From NCBI GenBank assembly GCA_029942065.1, contig JAPYTY010000026.1, positions 2,841 through 14,014 of the forward strand: a stretch of DNA of 11,174 nucleotides. Reading direction: 5' to 3'. Position 1 is the stretch's first letter. Each line of letters opens with the position of its first letter. Shown in pieces: positions 7,074 through 11,174 of this stretch. The stretch is from Acidobacteriota bacterium. GTDB taxonomy: Bacteria > Acidobacteriota > UBA6911 > RPQK01 > JADFOI01. Both the position numbers and the translations under genes were made by a program. Under the pieces are notes generated by a model, which saw nothing but the letters and a program-made list of their open reading frames with translations, ran no database searches and was not told the origin of the DNA.

Positions 7074-8510
7074 ATGCGAATACGTAGGTATCGGGTGATA
7101 CTGGGTCTGACCCTCTTCCTGCTGCCGGCCGTATCCCTGGGACAGCAGGCCAAAGACGATATCGGACAGGCCATCGATGATCGGGCCGACCGCTATCGCG
7201 ACATGGCCATGCAGATCTGGAACCTGGCTGAACTCGGATACATGGAAGAGAAGAGTTCAGGGATCTTGCAGACCCGGCTCAAGGAGGCTGGTTTCGAGGT
7301 CACCGCGGGTGTGGCCGCGATACCGACCGCTTTTGTGGCCAGCTACGGGAGTGGAAACCCGGTCATCGGTATTTTGGCGGAATTCGATGCCCTCCCGGGC
7401 CTGTCGCAGGAGGCCACTCCCACACGGCAGGTGGGAACCGAGGGAGCACCCGGGCATGCGTGCGGCCACCACCTTTACGGGACCGCCTCCACTGCCGCCG
7501 CCATCGCGGTGAAGGATTGGCTGGTCTCCTCCGGGCAAACCGGGACCATTCGATTGTACGGGACGCCGGCCGAAGAGGGAGGCTCGGGCAAGGTATACAT
7601 GGTTCGGGCTGGCCTGTTCGAGGACGCCGACGTGGTGCTGCACTGGCATCCCGGCGACGCCAACGATGCAAGTCCCAGTACCACCCTGGCCAACCGGTCG
7701 GCCAAGTTTCGTTTCCGGGGAGTTGTAGCCCATGCGGCTGTCTCACCGGAACGGGGGCGTTCGGCTCTGGACGGAGTGGAGGCCATGAACCACATGGTGA
7801 ACCTTCTTCGGGAGCACGTTCCTCAGGAGACTCGAATTCATTACGTCATCACCCAGGGGGGGCTGGCCCCCAACGTGGTGCCCGAGTTCGCCGAGGTCTA
7901 CTACTACGTGCGTCATCCAAGTGCTCCCATGCTCAATGAGATCTGGGAGCGGGTGGAACAAACGGCGCGCGGAGCGGCCATGGGAACGGGCACGACCGTG
8001 GATCGGGAGATCATCCACGGGAATCATCGGATCCTGACCAACCTCACCCTGGCCCGTCTGGTCCATGCCAATCTGGAACGGTTGGGCGGAGTGCACTACA
8101 CGGCTGAAGAGGAGGAGTTCGCTCGCAGGATTCAGGAAACCTTCGGCCGGGCGATCCGTCCGCTGGGATCGGAACAGCAGATTCAGCCTTTTCGGGAAAG
8201 GCAGGGGATGGGATCCTCCGACGTGGGGGATGTGAGCTGGGTGGTCCCCACCGCCGGTTTGCGCACGGCCACCTGGGTGCCGGGAACGGCATCGCATACC
8301 TGGCAGGCGGTTGCCGCCGGAGGAACGGAGATCGGCATCAGGGGAATGATTCTGGCTGCCAAGGTCCTGGCCACGACCTCGCTGGACCTCTTCAGTAACC
8401 CGGCTGTGGTCGAGGAGGCGAAGCGTGAATGGAACGAGCACCGGGGACCTGATTTTCAGTATGAGGCCCTGTTAGGCGATAGGGACCCGCCGCTGGATTA
8501 CCGGAAATAG
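7074..8510 (+). CDS. Secreted M20D-family amidohydrolase, AbgB-like
   Basis: 478 residues. GGGAGG lies 6 nt before the ATG. The N-terminus MRIRRYRVILGLTLFLLPAV is a signal peptide with cleavage near the SLG/QQ junction, so the enzyme acts in the periplasm or outside. Catalytic-domain landmarks of the M20D amidohydrolases are AEFDALPG (E103, D105), GHACGHH (H128, C130, H132, H133), TPAEEGG (E167, E168, general base and ligand), VVLHWHPGD (H190/H192) and GTASHTW (H408). The inserted dimerisation domain is visible from AKFRFRGVVAHAAVSPERG onward. Family members cleave amide bonds of N-acyl amino acids, for example p-aminobenzoyl-glutamate (AbgB), indole-acetyl amino acids or hippurate. The closest motif pattern is AbgB-like, but AbgB itself is cytoplasmic, so the substrate remains open. 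It sits between the acidic-amino-acid symporter and a second exported hydrolase. Confidence 0.9.
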   Translation: MRIRRYRVILGLTLFLLPAVSLGQQAKDDIGQAIDDRADRYRDMAMQIWNLAELGYMEEKSSGILQTRLKEAGFEVTAGVAAIPTAFVASYGSGNPVIGILAEFDALPGLSQEATPTRQVGTEGAPGHACGHHLYGTASTAAAIAVKDWLVSSGQTGTIRLYGTPAEEGGSGKVYMVRAGLFEDADVVLHWHPGDANDASPSTTLANRSAKFRFRGVVAHAAVSPERGRSALDGVEAMNHMVNLLREHVPQETRIHYVITQGGLAPNVVPEFAEVYYYVRHPSAPMLNEIWERVEQTARGAAMGTGTTVDREIIHGNHRILTNLTLARLVHANLERLGGVHYTAEEEEFARRIQETFGRAIRPLGSEQQIQPFRERQGMGSSDVGDVSWVVPTAGLRTATWVPGTASHTWQAVAAGGTEIGIRGMILAAKVLATTSLDLFSNPAVVEEAKREWNEHRGPDFQYEALLGDRDPPLDYRK

Positions 8511-8564
8511 CGCTGGTCTTCGACCAGCGTGTTCCACGTTCCAGATTCCACGTTCCACGTTTCC
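8511..8564 (+). repeat. Post-stop hairpin plus CGTTCCA heptad module, copy 2
   Basis: Starting at the base after the stop codon, CGCTGGTC / GACCAGCG (8511-8518, 8522-8529) forms an 8-bp stem with a TTC loop. The 7-mers TGTTCCA, CGTTCCA, GATTCCA, CGTTCCA, CGTTTCC follow (8530-8564). A sister hairpin lies at 10329-10347. There is no T-run, so I call it a repeat rather than a terminator. Confidence 0.7.
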
Positions 8565-8599
8565 GGAGTGTGGGAGGCACCTCAGGTGCCGATTCCGGA
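8562..8599 (+). repeat. TCCGGA-bounded palindromic repeat, copy 2
   Basis: A 38-nt unit closely matches 5042-5081. Its core is a perfect inverted repeat, GGCACCT-C-AGGTGCC (8576-8590), where copy 1 has GGCGC-CTCAGT-GCGCC. The stem is kept although its sequence changed, which suggests that pairing matters. Confidence 0.65.
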
Positions 8600-8650
8600 A
8601 GGTACACCCCCGGTGACCCCGATGCCTCTCCTGACTCCTCCTTTTCCCAG

Positions 8651-8679
8651 TTGCTTCCTCATCTTTGGAGGTGCATAAT
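8651..8679 (+). promoter_or_regulatory. Sigma-70-like promoter candidate for the M24 gene
   Basis: TTGCTT (8651-8656, 3/6 match to TTGACA) and CATAAT (8674-8679, 5/6 match to TATAAT) are separated by 17 nt. Transcription would start near 8686, leaving about 30 nt of leader that contains the GGGGAGA ribosome binding site of the gene at 8716. Confidence 0.4.
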
Positions 8680-8715
8680 TTTGGACATCTAGCAACATCA
8701 CAAGGGGAGATTCTC

Positions 8716-10116
8716 ATGGTTCATCGAAGAGACGTTTTAAAGGGTCTGGCGGCGGGAGCCGTCGGGGCGGTATCGGGTTGTAGTCTGGAGGGACCGGTGG
8801 CGGATGCCAGCCTGGTCGACATCGTCAAGGCCGAAAAGTTTCCCGGCGTCGATGGCAAACCTCTGATCAACAAGCCGCGCGCCTACCAGGTTCTGGAAGA
8901 GGAGAACATTGATGGTCTGATCGCTCTTGATCCCGTTAATGTCTATTACCTGACCAACACCTGGTCCATCGGGGCCAGAATGCGTCGGCAGTACCCGGCC
9001 CTGGCCACCTTTGCCCGCGATCCCAATCAACCCAGTTTTCTGGTCACCACCACCTCACAGTTATGGGACGTTGCCAACCGCCGATCCGAGGTGCCGGAGC
9101 TGATGCCCTACACCGGGCCGGCCAACTGGGAGGATTACATCGGCGCCGATGCCGAGCAGATGAGGATCGAGCCGGAGGCCAGAGAACGCGGCTACGCCTT
9201 TAACAGCGATGCCGAGCTGTCGCCTCGGGAACAGGGTTGGGCCGACATCCAGGCCAGATACCAATCCAATGTGGCCCCGTCCGAGCACTGGGCTCTGGCC
9301 CGGGCACTCAAGGAGTCCGGTCTTGCCAAGGGGCGGTTGGCCGTCGATGACATGCGCATCCGCGACCTGCTGGAATTGATCGGGGCGGCCGATGACATCA
9401 CCTTCATTCCAGGCGACAACATTTTTCGCAAGATCCGTTACATCAAGTCGCCGGTTGAAATCGACTTGATGCGGATCGCGGCTCAAAAGAACGCCGCTGC
9501 GGCCCTGGCCACCATTCGTTCCATTCAGGAGGGAATGCTGTTTGAAGATATTGAACGCAAATTCATGACCGAGGCGGCTGCTCACGGTAATCAGATTGCC
9601 TTCATCCTGGCGGGGATCACACTGGGCTTGTTGCCCCACCAGGAAATCAAGCGAGGGCAGGCCATTTTAGTGGACGCCGTGAGTCACTTCCGTCAATACC
9701 ACGGGGATTTTGCTCGAACCGTGGTGTTGGGTGATCCGCCCGCGGATGTGGCCGCCCGGAACCGGGCCAATCAGATCGGCCGGGAAGCGGCCTTCGAGAT
9801 GGTCAAACCGGGAGTGAAATACTCCGAAATCCGTGCCGTTGGATTTGATGCCATGAAAAAAGCGGGCATGCCGGAGGAGGCCATCATCGTCAATCCCCAT
9901 TCCGTCGGCCTGCAGCATACCGATCAGCCCTATCGCGACAACCTCCCCTATCCCATTGCGCCGGACATCGAGCTTCAGCCGGGCATGACCATCACCATCG
10001 ATCTCCCTTACATCGAGGTGGGCTGGGGTGCCGGGCACAACGAGGATCTCATCCTGATCACCGAGACTGGCTACGAGATTCTGAACACGGACGAAGAGCC
10101 GTTGGTGGTGGTTTGA
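8716..10116 (+). CDS. Tat-exported M24-family metallopeptidase-like lipoprotein (Xaa-Pro peptidase/creatinase fold)
   Basis: 466 residues. The start at 8716 is chosen over the in-frame ATG at 8665 because GGGGAGA lies 5 nt upstream and a twin-arginine signal begins there: MVHRRDVLKGLAAG (R4, R5). A lipobox VSGC (C22) follows, so the product is probably a Tat-translocated lipoprotein. The N-terminal half resembles the creatinase/prolidase N domain (PVNVYYLTNTW) and the C-terminal half is the pita-bread domain. Metal ligands by position are D320 and D331 (VDAVSHFRQYHGDFART), H395 (NPHSVGLQH) with H401 as the possible second histidine, D429 (TITIDLPY) and E443 (HNEDLILI). Classical M24 enzymes have Glu where D429 stands and usually 7 rather than 6 residues between the two histidines. 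Activity is thus plausible but not certain; prolidase, other hydrolase or lyase roles remain possible. Confidence 0.88.
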   Translation: MVHRRDVLKGLAAGAVGAVSGCSLEGPVADASLVDIVKAEKFPGVDGKPLINKPRAYQVLEEENIDGLIALDPVNVYYLTNTWSIGARMRRQYPALATFARDPNQPSFLVTTTSQLWDVANRRSEVPELMPYTGPANWEDYIGADAEQMRIEPEARERGYAFNSDAELSPREQGWADIQARYQSNVAPSEHWALARALKESGLAKGRLAVDDMRIRDLLELIGAADDITFIPGDNIFRKIRYIKSPVEIDLMRIAAQKNAAAALATIRSIQEGMLFEDIERKFMTEAAAHGNQIAFILAGITLGLLPHQEIKRGQAILVDAVSHFRQYHGDFARTVVLGDPPADVAARNRANQIGREAAFEMVKPGVKYSEIRAVGFDAMKKAGMPEEAIIVNPHSVGLQHTDQPYRDNLPYPIAPDIELQPGMTITIDLPYIEVGWGAGHNEDLILITETGYEILNTDEEPLVVV

Positions 10117-10132
10117 ACCGCTGGTTGTTCAC

Positions 10133-10184
10133 CACAGAGACACAAAGACACAGAGAAGAAAACTCATTGCGCTCCTTCGGAGCG
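10133..10184. repeat. CACAGAGA octads and a TTC-loop hairpin
   Basis: Three 8-mers, CACAGAGA, CACAAAGA, CACAGAGA (10133-10156), are followed by a 6-bp stem CGCTCC / GGAGCG with a TTC loop (10170-10184). The loop matches the hairpins at 8511 and 10329. Confidence 0.6.
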
Positions 10185-10200
10185 AGGTCGGGAAGGTGAG

Positions 10201-10278
10201 TGTAGGGGCGCACTGAGTGTGCCCTGAATATGCCATCGACAAAGGTTATCCTGTGGGCGTACTCAGTACGCCCCTACA
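10201..10278. repeat. 78-bp inverted-repeat element
   Basis: Arms 10201-10224 and 10255-10278 are inverted copies over 24 nt with three mismatches, around a 30-nt centre. Each arm is itself nearly palindromic: the right arm contains GGGCGTACT-C-AGTACGCCC with a perfect 9-bp stem, and the left has GGCGCACT-G-AGTGTGCC with one wobble. No reading frame with protein character covers it. Confidence 0.65.
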
Positions 10279-10308
10279 TTTAATCTCAGTTCAGGAAACA
10301 AATCCAGG

Positions 10309-10382
10309 AATGTGGGAGGCGCCTCGGACGCTGGTCTTCGGCCAGCGCGTTCCACGGTCCAGGTTCCACGTTTCACGAAAGG
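10309..10382 (+). repeat. Composite repeat: partial TCCGGA unit, TTC hairpin and heptads
   Basis: TGTGGGAGGCGCCTC (10311-10325) matches the front of the unit at 5042. CGCTGGTC-TTC-GGCCAGCG (10329-10347, one G-T wobble) matches the hairpin at 8511. The 7-mers CGTTCCA, CGGTCCA, GGTTCCA, CGTTTCA, CGAAAGG follow (10348-10382). The same modules occur in a different order at 8511-8599. Confidence 0.65.
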
Positions 10383-10427
10383 AAGATCAAAGATCCGCGC
10401 CGATGCAGTAGAGCGGGTATGAGATAG

Positions 10428-10461
10428 TCGGGCTAAAAAACGGCCGCTACAAGATCGTGCC
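10428..10461 (+). repeat. NotI-type repeat, solo copy lacking its hairpin
   Basis: CGGCCGCTACAAGATCGTGC (10441-10460) repeats the outer part of the arms at 4911-4943 (reverse) and 5083-5115. The preceding GGGCTAAAAAA matches the reverse complement of the T-run flank at 4944-4950. The intervening GCCGCTCATAGAG is missing, as if deleted. Confidence 0.6.
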
Positions 10462-10465
10462 AATA

Positions 10466-10492
10466 GAAAAGGGGCGCACTCCCGTGCGCCCC
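10466..10492 (-). terminator. Intrinsic terminator of the amidohydrolase gene
   Basis: On the minus strand, a perfect 9-bp stem GGGGCGCAC / GTGCGCCCC (10492-10484, 10479-10471) with a 4-nt loop GGGA is followed by TTTTC (10470-10466). It lies 37 nt beyond the stop codon of the minus-strand gene ending at 10530, the expected place for its terminator. Confidence 0.7.
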
Positions 10493-10497
10493 TTCGG

Positions 10498-10532
10498 TCT
10501 TCTGTTTTCTGTCTCCTGTCTTCTTCTTCCTA
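10498..10532. repeat. Heptad tract overlapping the stop codon
   Basis: Five 7-mers, TCTTCTG, TTTTCTG, TCTCCTG, TCTTCTT, CTTCCTA; the reverse complement is the GGAGACA/GAAGATA type seen at 4803-4837. The last unit covers the TAG stop (10530-10532) of the amidohydrolase, so the tract sits between that gene and its terminator. Confidence 0.6.
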
Positions 10533-11174
10533 ATCCACCGCGCTGCCGGCGAGGGCGGCGTCGAAAACGATCTCACCGTTGAGACCGGTCATGAGGTTCT
10601 TGATTTCGAGTATTTCATCCACCGGAATGGTGAAATAATCCCGGTCCAACACCGTGAAATCAGCATATTTCCCAGGTTCCAGTGTTCCGACCGTATCCTC
10701 GGCCAGCATATACTCGGAGGCCCAGGTGGTGGCCATCTTCAAGGCCGTCACCCGGTCAATCGCCTCTTCCGGAAGCAGGATGTGGGACTCGGTGTAGGCC
10801 CTTCTGATGGGTGTTTTGCGAGTCACCAGGATATGGATGGGTCCCCAGAAGTCGGTTCCGGCGGCCTCGAACGTCACCCGGATTCCCTGGTTGATCCAGG
10901 TCTTGATCGGCATGGCGAATTTTCTCAATTCCTCCCCGTAGTCGTCGATTAACTTGGGTACCTCGGGCAGCAGGGTGGGCTGGGCATTGAGAATGATTCC
11001 GTACTTCTTGATTCCCGCCATCACGTCGGGAACATTGCCGAGGACCTGATTGTGTTCCAGGGTCAGCCTGAGATTCCTGACGTACTCGACCGAGAGATTG
11101 GCCTCTTCCATCGCCTCTTCAAGCATCTGGATATAAAGCCGCACCCCGTGGGAGGAGGTCCCGTGAACCTGTGC
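10530..11174 (-). CDS. YtcJ-like amidohydrolase (amidohydrolase 3 family), C-terminal fragment (runs off right edge)
   Basis: The frame is open from base 11174 to TAG at 10530, giving 214 residues of the C-terminal part; the true start lies beyond the window. The internal GTG at 11144 is not a credible start because the conserved segment continues upstream of it. Visible landmarks of the amidohydrolase superfamily, YtcJ branch, are VHG (H4 of the fragment), LTLEHNQ (H41, corresponding to the usual EHxQ), GTDFWGP (D108, in place of the common SD[AW]P catalytic aspartate), and the closing GTLEPGKYADFTVLDRD and TGLNGEIVFD. Such enzymes are metal-dependent and hydrolyse amides or formamides, but substrates are rarely known. 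The N-terminal HxH site and any signal peptide cannot be checked here. It is transcribed convergently to the M24 gene and ends at a good intrinsic terminator. Confidence 0.82.
   Translation of the reverse strand, partial: AQVHGTSSHGVRLYIQMLEEAMEEANLSVEYVRNLRLTLEHNQVLGNVPDVMAGIKKYGIILNAQPTLLPEVPKLIDDYGEELRKFAMPIKTWINQGIRVTFEAAGTDFWGPIHILVTRKTPIRRAYTESHILLPEEAIDRVTALKMATTWASEYMLAEDTVGTLEPGKYADFTVLDRDYFTIPVDEILEIKNLMTGLNGEIVFDAALAGSAVD

Noticed and set aside
8665..8715. Upstream ATG for the M24 protein
   Set aside because: The twin-arginine signal and ribosome binding site both point to 8716; 8665 lies upstream of the -10 candidate.
10217..10411. A 64-codon plus-strand frame and a 66-codon minus-strand frame (10263-10463) in the last gap
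   Set aside because: Both are built from dispersed repeats; the recurring peptide strings reflect repeat DNA, not homology.
10117..10529. CRISPR array
   Set aside because: The repeats are short, degenerate, mixed in type and without regular spacers, and no cas gene is present.

Overview
The window looks like part of a GC-rich Gram-negative chromosome with an outer membrane and Tat and lipoprotein export. Two tandem CBM9-like/DUF5916 outer-membrane proteins, exported M20 and M24 hydrolases and a YtcJ-like amidohydrolase are a mix I associate with Acidobacteriota or related phyla. That assignment is inference; there is no rRNA or other phylogenetic marker here.

Layout. Positions 1-4773 are read on the minus strand: two paralogous beta-barrel proteins (starts at 4773 and 2502), then the N-terminal piece of a small membrane-anchored protein that leaves the window at base 1. 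Positions 5196-10116 are on the plus strand: a YdhR-like small dimeric alpha/beta-barrel protein, a sodium/dicarboxylate-type (DAACS) symporter with acidic-amino-acid signature residues, a secreted M20D amidohydrolase (AbgB-like) and a Tat-exported M24 metallopeptidase-family lipoprotein. From 10530 to the right edge, on the minus strand, is the C-terminal part of a YtcJ-like amidohydrolase.

The larger plus-strand gaps (4774-5195, 6864-7073, 8511-8715, 10117-10529) are not empty. They are mosaics of dispersed repeats: 7-nt and 8-nt period tracts, small hairpins with a TTC loop, a NotI-site-containing element present as an inverted pair plus a deleted solo copy, a TCCGGA-bounded palindromic element, and a 78-bp inverted-repeat element. 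Two segments read as intrinsic terminators. Extended -10 promoter candidates precede the first barrel gene and the symporter, and a -35/-10 pair precedes the M24 gene.

Functional reading (inference): the genes fit scavenging of peptides or N-acyl amino acids outside the cytoplasm. Exported M20 and M24 enzymes could release amino acids, and the symporter carries the arginine that selects acidic side chains. The barrel proteins may be outer-membrane partners. I see no CRISPR array, tRNA, rRNA, transposase or defence gene. I found no convincing new multi-gene system; the repeat landscape is the most unusual part.
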